From contig CAYIYH010000003.1 in NCBI GenBank assembly GCA_964367585.1, forward strand, positions 62,001-126,000: a stretch of 64,000 bases of DNA, given 5' to 3'. The stretch comes from CAYJGJ01 sp964367585 (GTDB taxonomy: Bacteria > Bacillota > Clostridia > Peptostreptococcales > Anaerovoracaceae). Positions 1 to 9,302 of the stretch are shown here, one piece after another; the first letter of the stretch is position 1, and every line of letters starts with the position of its first letter. Made by a program: the position numbers and the translations under genes. The notes under the pieces were generated by a model. That model saw only the letters and a program-made list of their open reading frames with translations, did not search any database and was not told where the DNA came from.

Positions 1-275
1 TCGATACAAACTTCACCATCACGATTATAAATTGTAATATTCTTTGGTGCTAATTCTAGGGATTTTTGAACTAAACCTCTTGGAATTTTTGCAATATTAT
101 TATCAGAAAAGACGACGCCTTTTTCTTTTAGTATCTCTACTACGTCATCCCCCTCAATTTTTACACCTAATTCTTCCATTATTTCAAGCGACACTTCATG
201 GATTTCTTCTATTTTTTTCTTATCTAATACTCGAAAATCTATCCCTTGCGAAATATTTCTTTTTGGAAATGACAT
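1..275 (-). CDS. MttB-family corrinoid methyltransferase, N-terminal part (cut by window edge)
   Basis: I translated this by hand: 91 codons are visible, starting at an ATG (275-273) behind a GAGAGG ribosome site, and the rest lies outside the window. The protein starts MSFPKRN and has the family's N-terminal pattern: a helix with SLEIMEELGVKIEG, then an IPRGLVQKSLELAPKNI segment and YNRDG. Members transfer a methyl group from quaternary or tertiary amines (trimethylamine, glycine betaine, proline betaine, carnitine) to a corrinoid protein. No in-frame TAG is present in the visible part, so whether it is a pyrrolysine enzyme is open. It lies 145 bp downstream of the YjiH-type transporter on the same strand and is probably in that sigma-54 operon. 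Confidence 0.8.
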   Translation of the reverse strand, partial: MSFPKRNISQGIDFRVLDKKKIEEIHEVSLEIMEELGVKIEGDDVVEILKEKGVVFSDNNIAKIPRGLVQKSLELAPKNITIYNRDGEVCI

Positions 276-420
276 GTACTAAGCCTCTCTTTCCCAATTC
301 CCTAATAATACTGTTATATATCATAGCACTTTTGTTTTGGTCTACTACTAGCATTTTATTTCCCTGACTCAACTCATACTATTTTTAAATCTTTTTTGTA
401 CATAACACTATTAATCAAAA

Positions 421-1773
421 TTACACGCCCAATATAGTCATAAATAATACTATCAATGGAATACAAATAATTGTTCTTAAAATAAATATTAGTAAAAGCT
501 GAGTGAATTTTAGCGGTAATTTTGAACTTAATAGCAAAGCACCGACTTCAGACATATATATTAATTGTGTAATTGAAAGGACTCCTACAAAAAACTTAGT
601 GTATTCCGAAGTTATAGTTGAAGACGCTAACACAGAAGGAATAAACATATCCCCAAACCCTGATAACACAGTAGCTGCGGCAGCCTCTGCTTCAGGAATT
701 CCAAGTAGATTCAAAAATGGTACAAATGGCACTCCTAGCCAAGAAAAGAAGTCCGTATAATATGAGATAATTAATGAAACTGTACCTATAAGCATAACAG
801 TTGGCATACAAGATATAGAAGCCTCAAAGCTTGTTTTCACTCCCTTTTTAACAAAGTTCACGATTGACGTGGATTCTGCATCACTGCGTGTAACAGCTCT
901 AGATAATGCCAAAGAAAAAATCTTACCAGTATGTTTTTCCTCTTTATTTTGTGTTTCAACATGGTAAGTATCCGATATCCTAGATAAAGGTGGTATCCTC
1001 GTCATGATAGCACCACATGTGAATCCTGTCAAAATATTTACCACAAAGAAAGGTAAAAACATATGAGTTAACTGAAGCTGACTTACTACTAATAATGAAA
1101 AGGATATACTTACTGCCGAAAATGTGGTGGCAATTACTGCTGCTTCACGCTTTGAATAGTATCCGTCTTGATATTGCTTAGTCGTGATCAAAATACCAAT
1201 AATCGCATCACCTAGCCAAGAAGCCAAGCAATCTATAGCACTTCTCCCAGGAACTCTATATAGCGGTCTCATTATCTTAGACATATAACTTCCTACAAAT
1301 TCAAGCAATCCATAATTTAGTAATAAATCCATCAGTGAACCGGCAACAAGTATTGTCATAACCCAATACACTAATAATCCATGAATCAAAAACGACCCAG
1401 TGTCTGCAGATATTATCATTTCCGGCCCTACTTGTAGCATACACAAAAAAGTTATGACTGCGCCCAAAATACGCACAGTAAACCATATATTTCCGACATA
1501 AAATAGCGTTTTTATCCATTCTGTTTGCATAATAAAATTAGGTTTAAAAACTCTTGCTACAATAGTTCCTATAGCAGATAAATATATTAACCCATACACC
1601 ACATAAGGCATTATCGGAAGTGTCATATTTGTAGCTGTACTGGCCAATACAGCAATTGTTAAATTCCATTCCCCATTAATTGGAACAGGGAAAAGAAACA
1701 AAAACACACCGATTAGCGACGGTATCAAAAATCTTAATATTTGTTTTGAACTATATTTTTTCTCTTCATTCAT
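421..1773 (-). CDS. YjiH-type membrane protein (nucleoside-recognition/Gate domain), copy 1
   Basis: A polytopic membrane protein of 450 residues with about ten hydrophobic segments. It has the hallmarks shared by the three copies in this window: an N-terminal FLIPSLIGVFLFLFPVP-like segment, a central stretch with MRPLYRVPGRSAIDCLASW followed by a gating-type helix, and a late block GIPEAEAAAATVLSGFGDMF. The Gate-domain family is linked to transport, but its substrates are largely unknown. I chose the internal ATG at 1773 because AAGAAGAG lies just upstream; an upstream in-frame start would add ten charged residues without a better site. It follows the opine dehydrogenase-like gene by 100 bp, so it probably imports the substrate of that operon. 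Confidence 0.8.
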   Translation of the reverse strand: MNEEKKYSSKQILRFLIPSLIGVFLFLFPVPINGEWNLTIAVLASTATNMTLPIMPYVVYGLIYLSAIGTIVARVFKPNFIMQTEWIKTLFYVGNIWFTVRILGAVITFLCMLQVGPEMIISADTGSFLIHGLLVYWVMTILVAGSLMDLLLNYGLLEFVGSYMSKIMRPLYRVPGRSAIDCLASWLGDAIIGILITTKQYQDGYYSKREAAVIATTFSAVSISFSLLVVSQLQLTHMFLPFFVVNILTGFTCGAIMTRIPPLSRISDTYHVETQNKEEKHTGKIFSLALSRAVTRSDAESTSIVNFVKKGVKTSFEASISCMPTVMLIGTVSLIISYYTDFFSWLGVPFVPFLNLLGIPEAEAAAATVLSGFGDMFIPSVLASSTITSEYTKFFVGVLSITQLIYMSEVGALLLSSKLPLKFTQLLLIFILRTIICIPLIVLFMTILGV

Positions 1774-1873
1774 TTTATTCTCTTCTTTCCGCCTTATTAT
1801 CAAGGCATTGATAAACGATGTTACTCCAATTATATTATTTTCTATTTTCTACGAATATTCTGAAGCGAATTAG

Positions 1874-3070
1874 TTATCTAATATACTCATTAATTTCTTT
1901 CGCTGTCATTCCACCAAGCCCTATATCTTCTAAAGTGTATCCTTCACTATAGTAATCACGTTCTAACATTACAGATGATAATGAAATCATAGAATCTATG
2001 AGTGGTGTTTTAACCCCAAGAAGTTTTCCTAACAAATGAAAAATATGACAACCGACAGGAATGTCTTCTGTTAAATACCTCGTATTTATTGTAGTTGGCC
2101 CTGTTCCCCATGCTACGTGGTTTATGTCTTCAAATGGAATTGCAAAATCCGGTCCCATGTACTCTTCTCCCAAGATACTCTCTCTGGAATAGAATTTTGA
2201 CTCGTCGTACTCTTGCATTTTTACACCTAATGCCTTAGCCAAAGCCATTTCTTCGAGATAAATTCCATATTGAACTTTAGAAATTGATGGACAATAAACA
2301 TGAGAATATATTGAGAAGTTTTCTTTGTGATCACCGTATATTAATCCGAAGTTCTCCATAGCACCTACCCCTAGAATTACACCCGGTGCATGCAGTATTG
2401 GATTGACGTTACTAAATCCAATATCCATAACGGTATCACCACTAGTAGGCCCATCTCCTGTATATATAGACTCTAAAGCTCCGATATATTTACCACTTTC
2501 CAAAAATTCCTCTTGGTCGGATAATGGCATTGCGGAACCTCTCAATGTAATAGCCCTATATGATACATCTACGGAAGGCATAACTACTCCACCCATGGAA
2601 TCTACACGTGCTCCGTACGGAGAACTTGACCAGCCGCCTACGATTACTTTTTTATTACAACCTGCCTCTTTCATCATTTTACGGAGTATTAAACTTCCAT
2701 AATTGTCAGGGAAAATATGGATTGCCATTCCATCTTCCAATAAAGGTATCAGCTTTTCAAAAAACAACTTATGTCCCACGCATGGAAGAGCTGTTACAAT
2801 AATATCAGCACCTTTGATTGCTTTTTCAATATCGTCGGTCGCAAATTCTAAGTGTGCAATTCCAGAGCGGTGAAATCCATACAAATTAACCTGTTTTCCA
2901 TATAGATTAATTCCACTTCTCTCAATACCAAATAAAGATTTTTCTGCGAATGGTGCAAGATCACAAATTCTAACTTTGCATCCCGCCAAAGATGAGTCCG
3001 CTGCAATTGCCTTTCCGACAGCACCAGCTCCCAATACCGTAATTGTTTTTGATCGATATTTTTTATCCAT
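1874..3070 (-). CDS. Octopine/nopaline (opine) dehydrogenase-family protein
   Basis: 398 residues. The N-terminus carries a dinucleotide-binding fold (VLGAGAVGKAIA at about residues 12-23). The C-terminal half matches the octopine/nopaline dehydrogenase domain: NPILHAPGVIL contains the conserved catalytic-type His, and RYLTEDIPVG and GVKTPLIDSMI are typical. Family members reversibly join an amino acid such as arginine to a 2-oxo acid with NAD(P)H, or split the resulting opine. The start at 3070 has AGGAAGGAGTG seven bases upstream. It is the first gene after a sigma-54 promoter and precedes a YjiH-type transporter. In a catabolic operon I would expect oxidative opine cleavage, but the direction and substrate are inferred. 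Confidence 0.8.
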   Translation of the reverse strand: MDKKYRSKTITVLGAGAVGKAIAADSSLAGCKVRICDLAPFAEKSLFGIERSGINLYGKQVNLYGFHRSGIAHLEFATDDIEKAIKGADIIVTALPCVGHKLFFEKLIPLLEDGMAIHIFPDNYGSLILRKMMKEAGCNKKVIVGGWSSSPYGARVDSMGGVVMPSVDVSYRAITLRGSAMPLSDQEEFLESGKYIGALESIYTGDGPTSGDTVMDIGFSNVNPILHAPGVILGVGAMENFGLIYGDHKENFSIYSHVYCPSISKVQYGIYLEEMALAKALGVKMQEYDESKFYSRESILGEEYMGPDFAIPFEDINHVAWGTGPTTINTRYLTEDIPVGCHIFHLLGKLLGVKTPLIDSMISLSSVMLERDYYSEGYTLEDIGLGGMTAKEINEYIR

Positions 3071-3117
3071 CAGTTTACACTCCTTCCTCGTAGATAATAA
3101 CCTAAATAGTTTATAAA

Positions 3118-3132
3118 GCAATTATCATGCCA
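3118..3132 (-). promoter_or_regulatory. Sigma-54 (-24/-12) promoter of the opine dehydrogenase operon
   Basis: Reading the minus strand from 3132, TGGCATGATAATTGC matches the sigma-54 consensus TGGCAC-N5-TTGC, with GG and GC exactly ten bases apart. It ends 47 bp before the start codon at 3070. The adjacent gene upstream encodes a sigma-54 activator, which fits. Confidence 0.8.
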
Positions 3133-3189
3133 CCCTTTTTTCTTGCATTTTAAAGAAAAAAAAGTCTCATCTTAATAGTTTGAAGTAAA

Positions 3190-3231
3190 AAAACAGGACA
3201 TTGTAAAAATTTTCTTTACTACTTCCTGTTT
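3190..3231 (-). terminator. Hairpin terminator of the sigma-54 activator gene
   Basis: Perfect 9-bp arms AAAACAGGA / TCCTGTTTT enclose an inner GTAAA/TTTAC stem. On the minus strand the structure runs into seven T. It lies 52 bp beyond the stop of the activator gene. The arms could alternatively be an activator-binding site, as they are 60-100 bp upstream of the sigma-54 promoter. Confidence 0.55.
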
Positions 3232-3283
3232 TCTAATACTATATGATAATTATTTCACTTATTATCTTATCTAGTATATTGTT

Positions 3284-4645
3284 TTAACCATTTTGCCTTT
3301 TTATGTTTAATTTATTTAACTTGTAGTTTAACAACTGTTTAGATATATTTAATTTTTTTGCAGCTTCGACTTTATTGCTACTTTTTTTCATAATTTCAGC
3401 AATGTATGCTCTTTCAAATTCCAACATGCTTTTATCTAATGATGTCATTTCCTTAACATGTTTCTTTGCCTGATATTCATAATATATTCGCTTTGGTATA
3501 TCAGAGATAGTAATTATTCTATCATCCGTCAAATGACACATTGCCTCTACTACATTCTTCAACTCTCTAATATTTCCTGGCCAGGAATACGCTTTTAAAC
3601 ACTCCATCGTCTCTTTGTCAACTTCTCTAACCATTTTAGGGTTATCATTCTTTAACTGATTCAAAAAATATTCTACTAGAAGCTCAATATCAGATCTTCT
3701 TTCATGAAGAGACGGAACATCTAGAGTTATTGCACTAATTCTATAGAATAAATCTTTTCTCAAATTCCCAATTCTAATTGAATCAAAAGGATCTTCATTA
3801 CATGCGCAAATTATTCTAACATCAACAGGAACATATTCTTGACCACCAATCTTCATTATTTTTTGTTCCTCTATTGCCTTTAGTATTTTACCTTGAGATT
3901 CTATGTCCATCGAGTTAATTTCATCTAAAAACAATGTTCCCCCTGTTGCTAATTGGAAAATTCCCAATTTATTTTCCGCTCCGGTAAATCCCCCTTTTTC
4001 GGTTCCAAATAAAATACTCTCAAGTAAATTACCAGGAATTGCTGCACAGTTTTGCGAGATAAAGGGCTTTCTTTTTCTATCACTAGATGAGTGAATAGCT
4101 TGTGCAACTAATTCTTTACCTGTTCCCGTATCTCCACATATCAAGATTGGCATATCAGTCTTTGCAGCTTTTTTAATTAGCTCCTTTAACGAAATCATCT
4201 TCTCATCTTTTGTTATTATGTCATCAAGCGTATAATTCCTATTCTGCCCGATTCCCTTTTTGCTTTTTAAATAAATTGCGTGATTATTCTTTTTCACATC
4301 ATGAATTTTTGCAATTTCTACAGCACCTACGACAACACCATCTTCGATAATTGGTAATGTATCAACGATACCAGTATGTGTATCTCCCTTAAATGTAGTC
4401 CAAGTAGTCAAGTGATTTAATATTGGTTTCTCAGTTTTAATCACCTTATACATATTACTGCTTTCTTCGTTTGAGCTCACATAAACATCAAACAAGTGTG
4501 AGCCTATAATCTCTTTTAAATCAAAAGAATATGCCCCATCTAAAAAAGTTTCCGCATATACAATATACCCATCCTTATCAATAATGCATATATCGTCTAC
4601 CAAATTATACAGCATTAGTATACGTTCAATATTATGTTGCAGCAT
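3284..4645 (-). CDS. Sigma-54-dependent activator, RocR-like (PAS + AAA+ + Fis-type HTH)
   Basis: About 453 residues. An N-terminal PAS-like sensor (NLVDDICIIDKDGYIVYAE region) is followed by the central AAA+ domain with Walker A GDTGTGKE, Walker B GGTLFLDEIN and arginine-finger region, then a C-terminal Fis-type helix-turn-helix (KVEAAKKLNISKQLLNYKL). The sigma-54-contacting loop reads GGFTGA rather than GAFTGA. The layout resembles RocR, the arginine-catabolism activator of Bacillus. Two adjacent ATGs exist (4648 and 4645); AGGAGG lies six bases before 4645, so I prefer that one. It probably drives the downstream opine dehydrogenase operon. Effector unknown. Confidence 0.87.
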   Translation of the reverse strand: MLQHNIERILMLYNLVDDICIIDKDGYIVYAETFLDGAYSFDLKEIIGSHLFDVYVSSNEESSNMYKVIKTEKPILNHLTTWTTFKGDTHTGIVDTLPIIEDGVVVGAVEIAKIHDVKKNNHAIYLKSKKGIGQNRNYTLDDIITKDEKMISLKELIKKAAKTDMPILICGDTGTGKELVAQAIHSSSDRKRKPFISQNCAAIPGNLLESILFGTEKGGFTGAENKLGIFQLATGGTLFLDEINSMDIESQGKILKAIEEQKIMKIGGQEYVPVDVRIICACNEDPFDSIRIGNLRKDLFYRISAITLDVPSLHERRSDIELLVEYFLNQLKNDNPKMVREVDKETMECLKAYSWPGNIRELKNVVEAMCHLTDDRIITISDIPKRIYYEYQAKKHVKEMTSLDKSMLEFERAYIAEIMKKSSNKVEAAKKLNISKQLLNYKLNKLNIKRQNG

Positions 4646-4669
4646 CATATGCCTCCTAATATATGTTAT

Positions 4670-4730
4670 TATAACCACGGCACGGACTAATCGTGCAAGC
4701 ACATCAGCTCCTTAGCATCGATTTAAAATA
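4670..4730 (+). repeat. Dispersed ~61-bp intergenic repeat, copy A
   Basis: One of three related sequences (others at 14311-14371 on the minus strand and 15935-15995). Shared blocks are TATAACCACG, TGCAAGCAC, AGCTCCTTAG and CGATTTAAAA. It lies between the divergent sigma-54 activator and YczE genes. Function unknown. Confidence 0.65.
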
Positions 4731-4823
4731 AATTTGTATTTTAAAATGTTTACTTTAATAGTATAATAAAAACAAGAGAAAAAAAAATAAAAATTGAAAT
4801 ATTTTTATAGTAAGGAATTAAAA

Positions 4824-5453
4824 TTGTTCAAGAAAATTATATTTCTAATGTTAGGATTTTTTATTTGTGCATTAGGACAAAGCTTATTCATATTCTGTGA
4901 CTTAGGAGCTGATCCCTGGACTGTTTTCCACCAAGGATTAACTTTTTATTTCCCCATTACTATTGGCCAAGCCATACAAATAGTTGGTTTTGCAATAATT
5001 GCCGGTGGAGTATTCGTAAAAATCTATCCCGGAATAGGGACTGTGCTAAACATGATATTTATCGGACTATTTACGGATATTATTATAGAATCAAACTTAA
5101 TATCTACCCCCGACACTCTATTCTCAAAATTATTAATGTGCATATTAGGTGTCTTCATCTTTGGTTTCGGAATTTTTCTTTATATTAGTCAAGAATTAGG
5201 TGCAGGGCCTCGAGATGGAGTAATGGTTATACTAACACAAAAAACTAAATTCCAAGTAGGTACAGTTAGAAATTTAATAGAAATAACTGTTTTAATTATA
5301 GGGTATTTTTTAGGCGGAACAGTAGGAATAGGCACTCTAATTGCAAGCCTTGGAGCAGGTGTTTCACTCCAACTTTTCTTCACACTTTTTAAAAGAAATG
5401 CAAAGGATTTAAATCAAAAAACCTTGGTCGACTTGTTTCAAAAAAGCAAATAA
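4824..5453 (+). CDS. YczE/YyaS/YitT-family membrane protein, copy 1
   Basis: A hydrophobic protein of about 209 residues with some five to six membrane segments. Typical family blocks are GFFICALGQSLFIFCDLGADPW, GQAIQIVGF, FIGLFTDI and LGAGPRDGVMV. The family is uncharacterised biochemically; some members sit beside surfactin-type synthesis genes. I chose the TTG at 4824: AAGGAA is six bases upstream, and the paralogue at 24497 starts with the same TTG-TTC-AAG-AAA codons. An upstream TTG at 4794 would add ten polar residues but lacks a good site. A TATAAT box lies at 4762-4767. Confidence 0.75.
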   Translation: MFKKIIFLMLGFFICALGQSLFIFCDLGADPWTVFHQGLTFYFPITIGQAIQIVGFAIIAGGVFVKIYPGIGTVLNMIFIGLFTDIIIESNLISTPDTLFSKLLMCILGVFIFGFGIFLYISQELGAGPRDGVMVILTQKTKFQVGTVRNLIEITVLIIGYFLGGTVGIGTLIASLGAGVSLQLFFTLFKRNAKDLNQKTLVDLFQKSK

Positions 5454-5500
5454 AAGTATTTTCGCACAGTTTATCTTAAAAATAATTTTACACAATTTAT

Positions 5501-5512
5501 ACTCGCGCGAGT
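5501..5512. repeat. 12-bp perfect palindrome between convergent genes
   Basis: ACTCGCGCGAGT, GC-rich against a very AT-rich background, lies between the convergent YczE and M48 protease genes. There is no T-tract, so I do not call it a terminator. Confidence 0.35.
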
Positions 5513-5555
5513 CGCTGCTTCTCTTCGTAATTTCAAACAAACTTTCCCGTTTCGC

Positions 5556-6434
5556 TTATTTCAATCGATTATTTTGCGAAAGCATTTGCAACCGATTTAT
5601 TCTTTCTGATGTAGGTGGATGAGTATCAGCCAATGCAGAGAAAAACCCTTGCTTTTTGGAACTCTTTGTGATCTCACATAGCGCTGATGCTAATGTTAAT
5701 CCATACCCTAATCTGTGCGCATACTCATCTGCTTTGAATTCATTTTCTCTAGAGCTCTTATGCACCAACAATACTCCGATTCGTGTCCATATCCACATAA
5801 ACAGTCCTGTGACTGCTATCAAAATGAGTTGGAATATTACACTAAGCAGGCTCCCTATTCTCGATATTCCTAATATGGTCAAAATCAACCATATTACTAT
5901 TCTCGTTACTACTATTATAGTTGTAATTACTAAATTCCCCACAGATATTAACAACAGTAAATCCGTATCCCTATTGACTAAATGCGCAAACTCGTGCGCC
6001 AATATCGCCTGTATTTTAGTAGGGGGTAAATTCAAAAGTCCCCGATTTATACATATCGTCTTGCGACCTGTTGCAAATGCGTTTGCCGTCGGATCTTCTA
6101 TTACAAATAGTTTTATGTTATCCGGCAACTCTGGATTCAATACTTTTGCTCTCCTATAGACTACATCAAATAGTGGCATCAGTGCATAGCTATCGGCAGG
6201 TTTCATTTTTTTTGCACCAATCTCTAATCTTAACATAAACTCTCCAATAGGAGAAAGTGCAATAATCATTGACACTATATAGACTAGCAGTGATGTGCCC
6301 ACTGCGGTCAAGATATCGAGTGAAAATAGTCCACTAAAAATAAACGCAATCAATGCTATATTTAGAAAAACATATACTAAAGCACTAATGTTAGATTCTC
6401 TAAATAACTTTTTAATAAAATCGAATATATACAT
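5556..6434 (-). CDS. M48-family (HtpX-like) membrane zinc metalloprotease
   Basis: 292 residues. Two N-terminal membrane segments are followed by the cytosolic catalytic part with AHEFAHLVNRDTD (HExxH zinc motif, near residue 145), two more hydrophobic helices, and the third zinc ligand in SRENEFKADEYA. The ending ALADTHPPTSERINRL is also typical. HtpX-type enzymes degrade misfolded membrane proteins. The start at 6434 has GGAGA eight bases upstream; a longer in-frame start has none. Monocistronic as far as I can see. Confidence 0.9.
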   Translation of the reverse strand: MYIFDFIKKLFRESNISALVYVFLNIALIAFIFSGLFSLDILTAVGTSLLVYIVSMIIALSPIGEFMLRLEIGAKKMKPADSYALMPLFDVVYRRAKVLNPELPDNIKLFVIEDPTANAFATGRKTICINRGLLNLPPTKIQAILAHEFAHLVNRDTDLLLLISVGNLVITTIIVVTRIVIWLILTILGISRIGSLLSVIFQLILIAVTGLFMWIWTRIGVLLVHKSSRENEFKADEYAHRLGYGLTLASALCEITKSSKKQGFFSALADTHPPTSERINRLQMLSQNNRLK

Positions 6435-6551
6435 AGATTTTCTCCGAGCGACTTTAAGGCAATAAAATAACACATGTTGTATTATCACTATATGTTATTT
6501 TATCAAAACAAACTATCTATACTTCATAATACATCTTATCAACCAAAATTT

Positions 6552-8231
6552 CTAAGACTTAGTCAATTTCTTCTTCATTCTGCGAGGCTTAGATGCTTCG
6601 GGACCTAATCGGGATACTCTATTGCGTTGATACGACTCGAAGTTCCCTTCGTGCCAGAACCAGTTTCCAGGTTCTTCATCAGTACCTTCCCAAGCTATAA
6701 TATGTGTAGCTATGCGATCGAGGAAAAATCTATCATGGCTTATTACAACAGAACATCCTGGGAAATCCAAGAGTGCCTCCTCTAGGCTAGACAACGTTGC
6801 TATATCCAAATCGTTGGTCGGTTCGTCTAATAGAATCAAATTTCCGCCTTCTTTTAGCGTCAGTGCAAGATTCAATCTGTTTCTTTCACCACCCGAGAGG
6901 ACTCCTGCCTTCTTTTGCTGATCCGAGCCTTTAAATCCAAATCCCGAAAGGTATGCCCGGCTTGGTATCTCGACATTGCCTACCTTGATATAATCTTCAC
7001 CGCCTGAGACTACTTCCCACAAAGTTTTATCGGGGTCTAATCCCGCTCTGTTTTGGTCGACATAAGAAATCTTTACGGTATCACCTATCTCGAGCGAACC
7101 ACCACTTATTTCTTCCAATCCAACTATTGCTTTAAAAAGAGTAGTTTTTCCCACACCATTAGGTCCGATTACTCCTACAATCCCACCCTGTGGAAGTGAA
7201 AAAGAAAGGTCTTTTATCAAAACACGGTCACCAAATGATTTGCTGATATGGTCTGCAACTATTACTTTTGTTCCAAGACGTTCTCCGACTTGTATTTTAA
7301 TATCTGTAAAATCTACGTTTTTAGCCGCGGCAGCTTCTGCCTGCATTTCAGCGAATCGCTCTAGACGAGCCTTACTTTTAGTTTGACGAGCCTTAGGGGA
7401 ACTTCTTACCCATTCCAATTCTGCCTCTATTCTTTTTACAAGCTTTGCTTGCTGTTGTCCTTGTGCGGCAAGCCTAGACGCTTTTGTTTCAAGATATGTA
7501 GAGTAGTTACCTTCGTATGGATATAACTGTCCTCGATCGACTTCACAAATCCACTCTGCTACGTTGTCTAAAAAGTATCTATCATGCGTTACTGCTAAAA
7601 CTGCCCCAGGGTAAGTCTTTAAGAATTGCTCAAGCCAAAGGACTGATTCGGCATCAAGGTGGTTAGTAGGTTCGTCGAGTAAAAGCAAATCAGGAGCTTC
7701 TAATAGTAATTTACAAAGTGCTACACGGCGTCTTTCTCCTCCAGACAAGATATTGATTGGAGTATCTGCCTCCGGGCATTGAAGGGCATCCATAGCCTGA
7801 TACAATTTGCTATCTATATCCCAGCCGTCTGCGGCTTCTATTTCGACTTGCAAATCTCCCATTTCCGCCATCAAACCGTCAAAATCGGCATCGGGCTCCA
7901 TCATTTCTTCGCCAATCTTGTTATATCTTTCCACTTTTTGCATCAATTCGCCAAATGCCTGTCTGATATTTTCAATTACTGTCTTATCCTCGTCGAGATG
8001 CGGTTCTTGTTGCAATATTCCAACTGTAAATCCCGGAGTAAGCTTTGCATCTCCCGCAGAAACTTCTTCCAAACCCGCCATAACTTTTAGCATCGTCGAT
8101 TTTCCCATTCCATTCGGTCCGACTACTCCGATTTTTGCCCCATGATAAAACGAAAGTGAAACATCATCGAGAATGACTTTGTCACCATGCGCTTTGCGCG
8201 CCTTGTACATTTGGTATATAAATTCCGGCAT
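6552..8231 (-). CDS. ettA: Energy-dependent translational throttle protein EttA (ABC-F ATPase)
   Basis: 559 residues, the usual length of EttA. Two ABC ATPase domains are present, each with Walker A (GPNGMGKST; GPNGVGKTT), signature (LSGGERRRVAL; LSGGERNRLNL) and Walker B ending DEPTNHLD / DEPTNDLD. Between them lie the arm and the basic linker (SSPKARQTKSKARLERF). There are no membrane segments. EttA binds the ribosomal E-site and couples the start of elongation to the ATP/ADP ratio. The opening MPEFIYQMYKARKAHGDKVIL is characteristic of EttA rather than of resistance-type ABC-F proteins. Confidence 0.93.
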   Translation of the reverse strand: MPEFIYQMYKARKAHGDKVILDDVSLSFYHGAKIGVVGPNGMGKSTMLKVMAGLEEVSAGDAKLTPGFTVGILQQEPHLDEDKTVIENIRQAFGELMQKVERYNKIGEEMMEPDADFDGLMAEMGDLQVEIEAADGWDIDSKLYQAMDALQCPEADTPINILSGGERRRVALCKLLLEAPDLLLLDEPTNHLDAESVLWLEQFLKTYPGAVLAVTHDRYFLDNVAEWICEVDRGQLYPYEGNYSTYLETKASRLAAQGQQQAKLVKRIEAELEWVRSSPKARQTKSKARLERFAEMQAEAAAAKNVDFTDIKIQVGERLGTKVIVADHISKSFGDRVLIKDLSFSLPQGGIVGVIGPNGVGKTTLFKAIVGLEEISGGSLEIGDTVKISYVDQNRAGLDPDKTLWEVVSGGEDYIKVGNVEIPSRAYLSGFGFKGSDQQKKAGVLSGGERNRLNLALTLKEGGNLILLDEPTNDLDIATLSSLEEALLDFPGCSVVISHDRFFLDRIATHIIAWEGTDEEPGNWFWHEGNFESYQRNRVSRLGPEASKPRRMKKKLTKS

Positions 8232-8310
8232 ATTCTTCTCCTAACTTTTAATAAATCTTATTAAATTATATATAACTTTTTTCTCTGCCTGGCTTAAGTG
8301 TTATGTAACT

Positions 8311-9225
8311 TTATACGATTCTATTTTTATCTCCGCCTTGCTTAAATGTTTCTATATTTTCTCTACAAACTTCAATTACCTTTTTTCTCATTTCGAGCGG
8401 TGCCCATGCCACATGAGAAGTTGCAAAACAATTAGGTAACTCTATAAATGGATGATTTACCACAGGTGGTTCTTTTGCTAAAACATCGACACCAAGTGCT
8501 TTTATTTTTCCACTAATCAATGCTTCTCGCACATCATTTTCATTTAATAATGCACCTCTTGCCGTATTAATTATGATAACGCCATCATTCAATTTGGCAA
8601 TGAATTCTTTGTTTACAAATCCTATGTTTTCGGGTGTTGCTGGGCAATGAAGAGATATAATATCGGACTTAAGAGTTTCCGTTTTATCTTGGCTATATAT
8701 ATTTACCTTCATCCCAAGAGCGGTAGCTATATTCGCGACTAATTTCCCTATACTGCCATACCCAATTATTCCTAAGCTTTTGCCATGTAGCAGCATGATG
8801 TCGTGATTAACCATTGCGAAGTCTTTGCTTTCATACCATTTGCCATCTTTTACGTCTTTGTCGAACGCGGATACATTGTTTGCAATTGCTAAAATAAGTG
8901 CAAATGTGTGTTGCGCAACCGATTCCGTAGAATACGCAGGCACATTAAATACTGCCACTCCGTTTTCTTTAGCAGCATTAATGTCTACATTGTCGTAGCC
9001 AGTAGCCGTCACGCCTACAAACTTGAGATTTGGGCATGCTCTCATAATATCAGTATTTATTTTTACCTTACAAATTAGTATTCCATCTGCATCGCCAATG
9101 CGATTGATAACTTCCTCAGGAGGAGTCCTGTCATATATAGTTATCTCACTTACAACCGATTCAACTGGTTTCCAATCGGCATCTTCTCTGTTAACTGCAT
9201 ACCCATCTAAAACTACTATTTTCAT
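8311..9225 (-). CDS. D-2-hydroxyacid dehydrogenase (glycerate/hydroxypyruvate reductase-like)
   Basis: 304 residues, NAD-binding Rossmann motif GIIGYGSIG. The catalytic triad of the family is visible: Arg in INTARGALL, Glu in DVLAKEPP and His in TSHVAWAP. The protein resembles glycerate dehydrogenases (HprA type), but substrate range in this family is broad (glycerate, lactate, 2-oxoisocaproate), so no symbol is given. Clear site AAAGGA before the ATG. It stands alone between ettA and a toxin-antitoxin pair. Confidence 0.87.
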   Translation of the reverse strand: MKIVVLDGYAVNREDADWKPVESVVSEITIYDRTPPEEVINRIGDADGILICKVKINTDIMRACPNLKFVGVTATGYDNVDINAAKENGVAVFNVPAYSTESVAQHTFALILAIANNVSAFDKDVKDGKWYESKDFAMVNHDIMLLHGKSLGIIGYGSIGKLVANIATALGMKVNIYSQDKTETLKSDIISLHCPATPENIGFVNKEFIAKLNDGVIIINTARGALLNENDVREALISGKIKALGVDVLAKEPPVVNHPFIELPNCFATSHVAWAPLEMRKKVIEVCRENIETFKQGGDKNRIV

Positions 9226-9302
9226 TTAACTTATCCTTTCATATAAACTCTGCACTAATGCAATAATACCTTAATTTTTATTGATGCCCACAAATGAACG
9301 AT

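Noticed and set aside
5656..6159. Open frame of 167 codons on the plus strand inside the M48 protease gene
   Set aside because: It mirrors the well-supported minus-strand gene, has no family resemblance and no good ribosome site; a shadow frame. The same holds for the many other frames opposite real genes (for example 503-760, 19419-19946, 22516-22956, 61637-61990).
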